Shown piece after piece: positions 35,315 through 46,100 of a DNA stretch of 64,000 bases. The stretch's first letter is position 1. Each line of letters opens with the position of its first letter. Source of the stretch: Rhynchonema sp. JSB1_4 (Eukaryota; Nematoda; Chromadorea; Monhysterida; Xyalidae); contig JASAMV010000221.1 of NCBI GenBank assembly GCA_030248065.1, forward strand, positions 21,626 to 85,625, in the 5' to 3' direction. The notes below the pieces were generated by a model. That model saw only the letters and a program-made list of their open reading frames with translations, searched no databases and was not told the origin of the DNA. Made by a program: the position numbers and the translations under genes.

Positions 35315-38300
35315 ATGGAAGCAGACGTGTATATGCGTATAGCTGATGCATTGGATGCACGTGAACGGACGAGTGACCTGCCAGTGTCGTATCCACTTGG
35401 TATTGATTCGATTGTTTGGTACGTTCTTTTGGGATTTTTTTGATCTGGATAGTTGTCGGATTGGCCACGTATTTTGAACTTTGATTATTGCAAGATACAT
35501 GGACAGTCAGAATTGCAACCAGCGTGAGACGGTTGTTTATTTCTAGAAGTCCGGATCATCGCCATGACACGCGATGTAGCACAAGTTTGGCTTGCGCTGT
35601 CCATTGAGCCCAAAATCCGAGTTTATCCCACGCAGGTCCGTCTGGGACTACATCGTCGGCCCACAACTGCAATTCTCGTGGCGTATCCTTGATGATGTTT
35701 CACACGCCACCGAGCATCCATACAGGGACGCGTCGTTTGAGGTTGAGTCAACAGGCAGCAGTGTCACACAATCATTGGATGATATTGATCATCCGTTTAG
35801 ACGCGCTGCTGATGTCCAGGTTGGGGGCGTTGCTTTTATGTGGGTTGTAAAACATAGATGGATTCGAATCTGAAAAAGTTAACATCGCTCAGTCCACACT
35901 CCTGAATGGAACTTAGTGGTTTGAGTTGGCTGCGTTTGTATAAAGTACCAATTCGGTTCGGCTGTGCAATGCAAGTGCATACAGCTGTGTTTGATTCCAG
36001 GTGCATCATTGCTCCAAATGTGGTTTACCTGTGTGCGAATGTGACACAGATCGTGATCAGGTTTGACCAGTTTATAACTCTAGTTTTTTGCTTTGTTGTT
36101 TGTTGATTTCAAAGGTGTCCAACCGAACTGTCAACGTTAGCGATGTTGCCTGACATATGCTGGGTGTTACATTTTACGCCGCTGGGGGGGTGCGGTGCGT
36201 GAGGGATTAAAAGCTGGTCGATATGGCTAACATGCAAATGGAATGAGCGAAACATTTTCCGTTTGAGCAAGGATGATAACAGTTCTTACTTTGCCAGAAA
36301 TACCCCCCATTTCCAGCTCCCAAGTCCATTAATGACAGACAGTCAAAACACCACGTCCACCATGCAACAGTCAACTAGTGATCACACTACCATATCGACC
36401 TACAGTGAACCCGGAGAACTGGAACAGATTGATGAGGTTTACGTGATGTTTCACACGCTAAATTTGGGAGATTTGGAGTCCAGTTCATAACTGATCGAAT
36501 AAAACCAATTGATGATTTTATTTTTTGTTGTGTGCGTGGTATGATATACCTTGGGCCGACTTGGTGATGCCTACTCGCCCTGATCGTCTTTGTTGTGTCA
36601 ATTTTTTTAGTTTAGTGAATTTCTATACTTACTGGTGCCGATAGTTTTGACTAACATTAGCTTTGTTCTCTAACGTCTATTTTTGATCCCGCTCTCGCAT
36701 CAACTCCTGGTTCAGTATTTCATTGTTGATTCACCTTCAGATCGATCCTACCCCAAGCACGTCCACCGACCAATGCATTGTTGTTGAAACATCAGCAGCA
36801 GAGTGCCCGCTGAATGACCCAACATTGGACTCACTTGACACGCCAACAGCTGCATCAGGACTGCAATCAGCCATGAAACATCTACACGTTGAGGGCAGTG
36901 ATGGTAGTAGTGTGCAACCGGCTTCGGTGACATCGAGAACCGAAACAGCAGTCGCCGCGGTGATAGGATCACAGGTAGACATTTTTTACGCCAGGTTCTG
37001 TTCAAGTGGGGATGTGTCATTGGATTCGCTGGTTGGTTAATGACGCATAAAAACAATACGGGTGCACTGAGGGATAAAAGCAGGTGGGAACGTTACGGAA
37101 ATAACAAAACCACAGCAAACAGAAGCTATAAAACGCGCCAAGGAGAGAGATCACAGACATCAGGACAGATCACAGGACATGTTAGCAGGAAACTGAAAAT
37201 TTTGCGTCAAACGCTAAAGGGTGCATCAATCCGTATTGTCAACAGTCCAGAAGCCTCAAAACGCTCTCGACATTACAGGACTCAGCATCGGCCACGACGA
37301 CATTGATAAGTGATGAACAATACGCGGCCACGCATGCACTGAGTGGACAGTTGTACAGGTGCGATCCTCTTGGGAAGTTTTTTGAATATTCAAAAAATGA
37401 GGCGGACTCTTCAAATTACAATATTCGACTGGGTTGTTAGCTGTGTTCATGGCTTGCGCTTGTGTGTTGTGAAACTCGGATGTTGCGAGAAGATTATTTT
37501 TGCTAACTGAGGTTGATATATGCAACATATACAAACCATTTCTTTGTTTTCGAATGTGAATATTTCGGGTTTTGTATCCGATCAAAATACTTGTTTAATT
37601 CCCGTATCTGCAGCGCGCACCAACCGTCGAGCGACAGTCTAGTCGACTGCAAGCTGCTGCGCGTGTCACAGCGTGCCCTGTTTATCTGCACGTTCATATT
37701 CAGTGGCAGACATCGAGACAGTATACGTGCCTGGCAGGCGGTGTCGCTGCTGATGAACGATGCCAGAATGAAATGGTGCGTTTGATTGTTAATTTTAGTA
37801 CGCTTTCTGGTCGGTCTGGTGATGTTTACAGTCGACTGAAGCTGGATTGTTATCTGCTTGAATTGCTCAACAGGCATACAGTTTGGCACATATACAGTAT
37901 ATTCGCCGCCATCGAAATGTGCGAATTTACAATTTGGAAGAAATGCATGAGTAATAAATGTATTATGCCAGGTTCATGCAACGTCAGCAGTGGTGTGTGG
38001 CGTACATGAAACAAGTGGTGCCTCAAATCAAGGCTGCCTTATTGACTGTGAGTGTGTTTGTTCCGACACATGTTGTGCAACGTCTTGGTTTATTTTTTTT
38101 TTCAAAATGTATTCCAGGAAACCGTCGATGAAGTGCTATGTCGCATGACAAGCGAATGGGCCCAGTGGCTGACATTGTTGTGCAGATTCGAACGGTATTC
38201 ACTGCCGGCTAATGTGACCGTTAAGGTATACATAATGTGATGTTTCGTTTGTTGTGTGTGCCGTGCCTTGAGATCAGTGCATTTACCTGCTGACTGGGCC

Positions 38301-40027
38301 GTAAATTAAGGCGTTAGGACCCGTCTATGCGTAAAATTGATCGAACCCGTTTGGGCAAACGCCGATTTTAACGCAGTCCAATCAAATGCGAGCTTTAAAA
38401 CTTGCTCCGGCTTCAGATTCAAAACACGCACTTTTCAAGTCCGAACTTGCCTCACAATTCGTATTTGCAACGATGCATTGTCGCGCACGTGCAATGTCAA
38501 TTTCACACTGTGATTATGGCAAATGACAGGCGGGCTGCAATCAAAGTCGGTGTTCAGCAGTTTTTCTTACTTTTGATGTTTTTGTGTAGTGAAATTCCAG
38601 CATGCTCCACCACCCATGTGCTCAATTTGAATTGTCTGTCTTGACAGATGTTCAACACGTTGTACCTGTTTGTGCCGAATGATGAGCGTTGGCGATGTAT
38701 GATGCCACACGTCGATATGACGTATTCGGCACACGCACTGCTGCATTGTTGTTATTCGGTTAGTGCGATGGGGAATATGGTTTATCAGGGTGTTTGTGAC
38801 ACTACAGTATGACACATGAGCGAGAATTAGACGATGACCAGTTTGATAACAGCAGGCAGTTACTCTACGCAACCAAATGCAGAACGCAAGATCGTATGAA
38901 TCTCTAACGTTATTGTTGCTCAATATGGTTCTTTATCCACGTAAAATGTTCTAGGTGCCACTATCCGAGCTGGCAGCGTCTTGCGCCTGGTCCGACTGGC
39001 CGTTGTGTGTCATCGATATCGATCATCGACAGGTGAAATAAATAAATCAATAAGTAAAATCTCAATTGATTTGTTGATCGGTGCTGATCACTTTGCATTT
39101 TCCAGGTGTACACGTCATCCCCCTTCCCAGCACACGGTCGGGTGCATGCACTCACGCAACGGGCTGAATTGAAACGCATTCTCGGACTGACCGCGGTCGG
39201 ACGGACCCTCGTTACAAGGTTGGGCTGGGAGGGGTGGAGTTCAAATGTAGATCGTGTGCGTTGAAATGTGAAATTTGTGAAATTAGCGACAGACTAACTG
39301 GCATCGGCTCGCTCGCAACCACTGCAGAACTCAAGCGCGGGTCTACGTCTATGTACGTGTGCCTACTCCGTGTCCCTCCAAATTATCCAACTTTGACTTT
39401 CCAGTGATCTCAAGCCGGTGAGCACGCAAAGCGAGTCAATAACTCACGATCTGCTCACACGTATGGAACTGCTACCGTATGACGATTTGGTGCGTCGCGC
39501 GTTCGTGCGTGAATTTATGCGCAACATGGCACACAAGGCTTTGGCCTTAATCACGCATGTTAATGAACAAACGTTGGTGTGAATTTGATGTGGTAATTTT
39601 GATTTAGTGCCTGCTACTAATGTGTAACCTTGTTTTGCCACAGGCAGTTTGGCATCAGGTCATTGTGAGTGGTTGTGCATCGAAACATATACCGAAATAA
39701 AAACAACTTTCCATTCTCACAAAGTGGGCATGAATGAGATTTTTTAGGGCAGGGAGACAAACATAATATGTTATTTTTCGGTGCACTGTGTCAACGGTTA
39801 AGTGACCCATTTGCGTACGACAAGACCTGTCGTTCAAGTAGGAATTGTACGTGAGCACCTAATCTTGCAGCAGCTCCCAATCGAGCAATAGTGCCCAACC
39901 GCGTTTGGATGTGGCTCGTCGTGCGCTGGATCTGAAGTCACAGGACTCATTCCTGATGGTGCTGGCTGTGGCTGACAAAATGGTGCCCCAATTCGCCCGC
40001 TATTGTCTCGGTGGTGCCAAAGGCTGA
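35315..40027 (+). CDS. C9orf72: C9orf72-like DENN-family protein with a long N-terminal insertion (14 exons)
   Basis: Model: 35315-35388, 35636-35819, 36001-36060, 36317-36436, 36741-36974, 37246-37358, 37614-37775, 37972-38047, 38118-38225, 38648-38758, 38955-39032, 39106-39218, 39405-39572, 39871-40027; phases close to about 585 aa (human 481). Recognition rests on SVWDYIVGPQLQFSW (human equivalent WDNILGP), ISDEQYAATHALSGQLY (human ITFLANHTLNGEI), RALFICTFIFSG and the C-terminal MAHKALALITHV...DSFLMVLAVADKMVPQF. In vertebrates C9orf72 pairs with SMCR8 and WDR41 and acts in autophagy, lysosome function and Arf/Rab GTPase regulation. Exons 3-5 (20, 40 and 78 codons, all phase 0) form an insertion absent from the human protein; exon 3 encodes a C-x2-C-x5-C-x-C cluster and the others are Ser/Thr/acid-rich. 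The first exon and the 35388/35636 junction are the least certain, since the donor is weak. From exon 6 onward the model is firm. Confidence 0.83.
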
Positions 40028-41904
40028 AACAGTTGGGTGGAAGCATCCATTTATTGATTGTTTTCACTTTGTGATCGGATTGGATTGATGTGATCGTCGT
40101 ATATGGATACCGCTTTGATCCGATCATCAACTGTGGCTGCCTTGTTGTGGTTTTTGGTCGACTTTCATTCAAGGTTCAATCATTTCGATAAACACTGGTT
40201 TTGGCCGACAAATCCAAAATTATATTCACCATCGACTAATCCGTAATTGCTTCTGCATCTGTCGACCTTGTGCTATGAATTTTAATTGGAATATCAGCAT
40301 GCGTGTTTTGGTGGTTGTATATCTGTGCAAAGTTGGTGAAATCTGTGTGTTTGTTGGTGCAAGCATTGTGCATTATTGTTTTTCAATGTCTGTTTGTGTG
40401 ATAACTTTAATGCATAATAATAGCCGCTTTGGTTTTTTTAATTTTTATATTTATTTTCATTTGTTATTTATTATCACTTCACACAAAAGTATGTTTAGGG
40501 AATCATCACACAGTTCTTCAATATTAAAGCTTTTTCCGTCGCTTATTCTCAACAGTTCCAAACATAAAAATGAAATTAAAGCATCGAATTTGGCTCGAAA
40601 ACTGTACCATGTAATAATTTTGAATCAGTATAGGTTTGCATAATTTTAGAATCGTGGTGTAACACAGGTACCACTTATTACAAATACAGTAGGAACGAAA
40701 AAATCTGATAGGGAATAATACAAAGCTATGAAACATGATGGAAATAAACATGAACCTTTTACATTTAACACACGGACGTTCTATAGGGGGATAAGGCATT
40801 TGTGAGGTATGTAATATTCTGGGGAACTCAAATCAGTGAGGCAGCTTAACAGTAAGCTCTGATTTTGGATGCCACGACAGTTTAGTTTTGTGTTTGACTT
40901 GATGTGGGAATACTAGTCTCATCATGTGCACATATAACTGGGTATGTCCTGTTACAAAATGGGACCTGTGATGAGAGGCCTTGGCCTGGCTTGCCTGGTG
41001 CCCAAATATACATATGCACATGGACATAACATGCACTGCATGAAACAACATTCAACCCTGTAATCAGCTATGGAAAGACACTTCAAAGAAATGACGACAA
41101 CAACATGACATGAGAATGGAACACACGTTGACTGAATAAAATGTGAACAGAATCAGAAGTGTTCAGCAATATTAATGAGCCTGTGTCAAACTTAGTGACT
41201 TGTACGACCTGGGGACAAAGTGACTGACACCAAGCACGCGACTATTTCGGTATTCACTGCGGTCACCGATTTCAACCAGCTCAAAGTAGATTGCTAATAA
41301 CATAAAGTTGACCAAAACCGGGCCGAACCGATCACCAACTTTGATAACAGTCACATTTTTGCAATTTCTAGAAAAAATACAAAATTAGAATCGAGAATAA
41401 TTGCGGAATCAACAACAATATATACGTCACCGGGACTGTATGTAGGGCACAACAGGGAGACTATACATTAAAAGGGCTGTACATATCACACTGGGAGCCA
41501 GGTAATGAAGAAGAAGTTTTCAAGATACAGAAAAACAGTTTTGCTCATCGCTTTATACCCGCTTTGCGCAAAAATAACTGACTATTTTTTGATCGATTTC
41601 AAGATTGAAAAGTCAAACAACCAACCGCTGGTACACTGTCTTGAGAGGACTAGGAGTGTGTTTTGGTGGGTTCACTGTTGTTTGGATGCATGCTCTCCCA
41701 GAGATTGCGACGGAATTTGTTCTTACGGGCCATCACGTCCAGAACACTGCAATTATAGTTATATGATGAACATAGCGGGATTGGTGAATTGGCACTGACG
41801 ATCGCCTGGTACACCACCTGTCTGTGAATATTTGTGCGATGCACAACGTGCACAAAATTTGCAGTCAAAGTTCAGAATTTTCAAAATTTGATAAAGGCAC
41901 AACC
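40028..41904. other. 3' flank of C9orf72 and non-coding spacer
   Basis: AT-rich sequence with an AATAAA at about 40742, possibly distal for C9orf72. No supported gene. It lies between convergent genes. Confidence 0.45.
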
Positions 41905-42038
41905 ACAGATCTCCGAGTACGTATGTAGCATTCGCAGTCGCAGGGTTTTTTTGGGTGAACCGCGGTGATTGCGCAGTGACCGCGGTTGATCCAAAAAAAT
42001 CCTGCGACTGCGAATGCTACTTACTCGGAGATCTGTAG
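41905..42038. mobile_element. Hairpin element, AGTAGCATTCGCAGTCGCAGG arms
   Basis: About 134 bp. The left arm begins ACAGATCTCCGAGTA and includes GTAGCATTCGCAGTCGCAGG; the right arm is its near-perfect complement, ending TACTCGGAGATCTGT. The inner part holds a second inverted pair (GAACCGCGGT / ACCGCGGTTG). It could fold into a long RNA hairpin if transcribed. It lies just downstream of the stop codon of the unrecognised minus-strand gene. No gene. Confidence 0.6.
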
Positions 42039-42047
42039 TATTACTCA

Positions 42048-43180
42048 CTAGTCTCCAATGTTATTCTCGAACTCGGTCAGCCTGATCACTTCGGCTTCCT
42101 TCATTTTCTCCTCTTTCTCTCGTTTTTGTTCCTCTTGTTTGCGGCTGCGATCTCTTGTGTCACAAATCAGACTCAATGTTCGATTGATAGTGTCACGAGG
42201 CAGCTGGTCGTCGAAACTTGCATAGATAACTGGGTGCACAATGCCTTTGTACATTACCCTGCCCCCGGACAAAGGAGGCACCCATGGCGCAGTTCTGCTC
42301 TCAAATACGCCGGCCCCCGCATGGACCCTTTGCGTTTCCTCGGCCCGGTCGTGTAGTCTGTAAATGTACTTAACTTGGTGATGTTTCACATTCAAATATC
42401 AATGTGTCAATGATGTTTCTGGGTTTCTGAGTTTTAACTTCTTTTTTTAGGAAGCTTTCCGGTTGCCAATTTTTATAAATGCGGGTGCACCGGGAATGCA
42501 CTAGATGGCCACGTCACCACAGTGGCACCAATGAAATTGCCACCGTTTCTATTTCCAACGTTGAGAAGCTTGTCGAATTTCGGAGTTACATACAACAGTG
42601 GGTGGAATTTTCGAAACGGTGTAAAGGTCAGTTGGGCGTAAAGGTCGGTGTAAAGTTCGGTCGAAAGCTCGGTCGGCGAAGCTCGGTGTAAACGTGAAAC
42701 ATTGCCTGTTATTAACGTGGAATGTTTCAAGTTTACACCGAGGTCTATCACACTGTGCTGTCGACCGAGCTTTCCACCTACCTTTACACCCAACTGATTT
42801 TTACACCGTTTCGAAAATATCACCCAGTATGTAATACCGATAAAAACAACCAACTTTTTCTCCAACATGAGCTCAAAAGCGTCTTTTTCCCACAACCAAT
42901 ACTGTTCGGTGGGCTGTCCCTGCAGATCACGGAGCTGAGCTGGATTGATCACGTATTTCTCGTAACAACCGTGCTCTGGAATGGATTAAGGTTACGGTAC
43001 TAACGGTTGGGTTACTGCAGTTGGTTAACATGGGTCTGTACCGATGATGTCTGGTACACCATCCGCCTGCGAAAGCATAACAAAACAAGCAAACACCGAC
43101 CCAAATGCCGTTTGAATATCTCGTAGGACCGTTTCGAATACGTTGCATGTCGGTTAGATACGATGTGACCGGATGATATC
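42048..43180 (-). CDS. Unrecognised gene, at least three exons, charged C-terminus
   Basis: Exons 43101-43180, 42855-42975 and 42048-42362 join in consistent phases (2 to 1, 1 to 2, 2 to stop), with donors GTCGGT and GTTGGT. The translated part reads about 171 residues. It includes KRSYEIFKRHL, then GCYEKYVINPAQLRDLQG and YWLWEKDAFELMLEK, a central segment with PPLSGGRVMYKGIVHPVIY, and a terminal Lys/Glu/Arg-rich stretch likely to be helical or coiled-coil, ending in TAG. I recognise no family; small mitochondrial or ribosome-associated proteins were considered but no motif decides. The 5' end is not found. An ATG at about 43298 opens a short frame ending in a GTGAGT donor, but its phase does not fit the 43180 acceptor, so an exon may be missing. 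A foldback element (42600-42825) sits in the last intron. The gene faces C9orf72 tail to tail. Confidence 0.55.
42600..42825. mobile_element. Foldback MITE, GGGTGGAATTTTCGAAACGG family, copy 3
   Basis: A 226-bp near-palindrome, almost identical to the 6611 copy, flanked by AGT on both sides (42597-42599 and 42826-42828). It lies in the last intron of the unrecognised minus-strand gene at 42.0-43.2 kb. The near identity to a copy 36 kb away suggests recent movement. Confidence 0.75.
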
Positions 43181-46100
43181 CTGGTGATCGAACTGACTAT
43201 CAATAATTGATTGACCACAATCCATAATCTGATCGGAATTGTCCAATAATGTCTGCTTGCAGCCGACTCACTGTCGACCGACACTGATGTTAGTCGCATG
43301 ACTAGCTGGCTGATGTTTCACATCCTCTTGGAGGTGTGATATGAGATTTTTACTCTTCAACGAGTGGCATAGGCCAAGCGAGTTGCATTACATTTTGAAA
43401 CATCTGAAAGGAACAAGAAAGTGTTTTCTGCAAACATACGGACTCATGTAAAAAAATTAATTGCTGTTGGAATAAGAAACACACTCATGATTTTCATTTG
43501 ACGACATTAATATAAGCCAGATTTTTTGTTGGTTTAATTATGAGCACAGGCACTGTGTGGGAAAGGGTGACGACGATAATTGCATTTTTCCCCAAGCGGA
43601 AGTGGAAAGATGCAAGTTTTTCGCAGAAGATAAGATCTTGCTGAAGAAACAGATGTGTGTTTCAATAATACAAATGATTATTAAATGCAACAGTATCCGA
43701 CTCCGATTAATTTTCGATATCGTGCTGTGAACCTTGTGCATCCGTTCTGGTAAAAGATGGTAAAAAGCACGTCATATGATGACCAAGAACAACAGCTTGC
43801 CAAAGTAGCGCTGCTACCGTGAGCTTATGCGAAAAACAGCCGTAAAAGTTTTTTAGCTGCTCCATATATGCATTCCTAAGTATGACAGGTATGGCCCACC
43901 CGCAAGCTGCTTGTAAAAGTCCCAGATCAGACCCACATCATCAAATGGTAGCCAAACACGAAAAAATGTCTATAGGAGAAATCAGATGTGCACATACCCA
44001 GGTGAAATGGCAAAATTGTACCGTGTGAGCTAACTGCAGAGAGGCGCCAAACATAAAACCTGGTTTCGTTGCTCACACGGGAATGCACCTGGGAATGGTT
44101 AAACCAGCTTTGACCAGGCTCGCTATCAAACTTGTTGATCCGATTGCATTGAATCTGTGGTTCACGTGTCGTACAGTTAGTGTGTACATCTTTTATTCAA
44201 CAACGTTACGTGACCATGGCAGATTGATCTGTTCACCGAGATTGATACCGGACGAAATGAGCAGTTTGGATGCGCAGAAAATTATCAGGTAAAAGGGGGA
44301 TAAACAGAAAATGCGATCTGAAGCGTCTATAGATTCAAATTGCCAGCCCTGGACTAGATCACTCTATTGAAACAGCAGAATATAAGCTGCACTCAAGTGC
44401 AAGCCTATACATGCAGCATTACCACAGCAATGTTTTTCCAAAAATAACCCGACAATGATGTCTCTGTGCCTGCGAGCCTCGTATATACTGTATACAAATC
44501 ATACGTATCAAAAATTTGCCGCCATGTAGAACATGTTCGTTGCGCAGCGTTATACCGTTACATACCAATGTGACAAGGCACAGGGCGGGGCTTGGGTTGT
44601 TTCAGACAAAAAACCAAAACGCTCTAAAGTACAGAAAATAAACAGAAAAACTGGAACAATTTTACGCACATTCTGTGCATATGCATCGAATGTTAGCTGG
44701 CAACTTGACGCTTTGTTTACCTAGCTTTGGTCCGGCCGCTTTTATGTGACGTAAACGGCAGTACCCACCCATACGTGTGTGCATAAAGGAGAGCGTGCGG
44801 CGAGTTTTTTCGTGTTATGAGATAACCCACTGTGCGGATGATAAAAATAGGTAAACCACGACAACAACATGGTCATGAGAATTTTTTTGAAACAATTATA
44901 TCGTGCGAGATTCATGCTGGGGCTCGCGACAACCTGATATGATTCGGTCCACGCTACATTCCAAAAATAACAGCCGTTTTTCTGTCGTGATTTTGCCTCA
45001 CTGCGGCTGAAATTAATGTTTGGCACAATATCATTCGGTGTGGATATGGCTCGCGCGCATGAATTTTCCTCTCCGTTCCTTTCCCACCCGTAATTTGACC
45101 CCATGCGAGATGAGTTTCTTCCGCAAATATAGTGCCTACGGATGTCTGATCCGAAGCCAAGACGAAAAAAGCCCCCGTCAAACATGATTGGTCACGCAGG
45201 ATCTTTATTTCCGTCCTGGCTTCCCGGTTTTCATTGGAAAAATTTCGCAAAATATTTGCAATAACCCAGGTTTCATTTCAACAAAATGCCAGTGCATCGG
45301 TGCTTTTATCGTTGATCGGGACAAAATTGGCTGTGCTTGGGCAAAATAAGATTTTGCACCCATACAAAGACGGACCCAAAGTTGTTTCGACCGTTTTGAT
45401 GAAGCTTGCGTAACCGTTTTGCTTCAATCTAATAAAACGGAACAAAATTCAAAGCGCCAAGGTCTCTCACAACTTTGACTCGTGATTGTGCAGAGCTGCC
45501 AGCGGGGTGTTGCTGAAAAAAGTTGCGAAAAGGTCTTTGCCCAGCAGCTAATAGATCAACAGCACATGGTGACATCAATGTAAAATTGGATCAGATATTC
45601 GAGGGGCACAACACACCATCAGAAGCACTGGTTGGGCTTGAGGCTTTGAGGGCATACCGAAGAAGTCCGCAACTATGCATCCAACTTGAGAGTAATGCCC
45701 CCGAGGGACTTTCTTTCGCTCTGTATAGGTAGTTGACGTGAGTCGGATTACGCCTAACAATACGTCTAATGGATGCAAATGCGCTGAAAAAATGAGTTCC
45801 CTCTTGCAACATTTAGAGACAGAATTGGACGCATTTTATTGAAACTGAATGCTGAGATTAGAACATGTGACAAGGTCTATCGTGAGAGACAAAACTTTTT
45901 AGAACAGATGCCAAACAAATTCCTATTCCATCAATTGGTTTGAAACTTGTGGCGGGAACAGAAAAATGTGTTGGCTACATCTATGTTGCTTTTCCCAGAC
46001 TACGCAGTGTCACAGGAGCTGAATAGGGTAAAGCTCCACATAGACAAATTCTGGCCGCAGGAAAAAACAAATTTACAATATATGTAAGCCGGAGCTTTGG

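Noticed and set aside
35547..35635. Candidate exon reading EVRIIAMTRDVAQVWLALS
   Set aside because: It joins the first exon in phase but ends phase 0, which does not fit the WDYIVGP frame; the direct 35388-35636 junction closes the frame. Kept as an alternative only.
42473..42952. Minus-strand 159-aa frame reading through the foldback element
   Set aside because: It merges a real exon (42855-42975) with the MITE; the GTTGGT donor and in-phase acceptor at 42362 give the better model.
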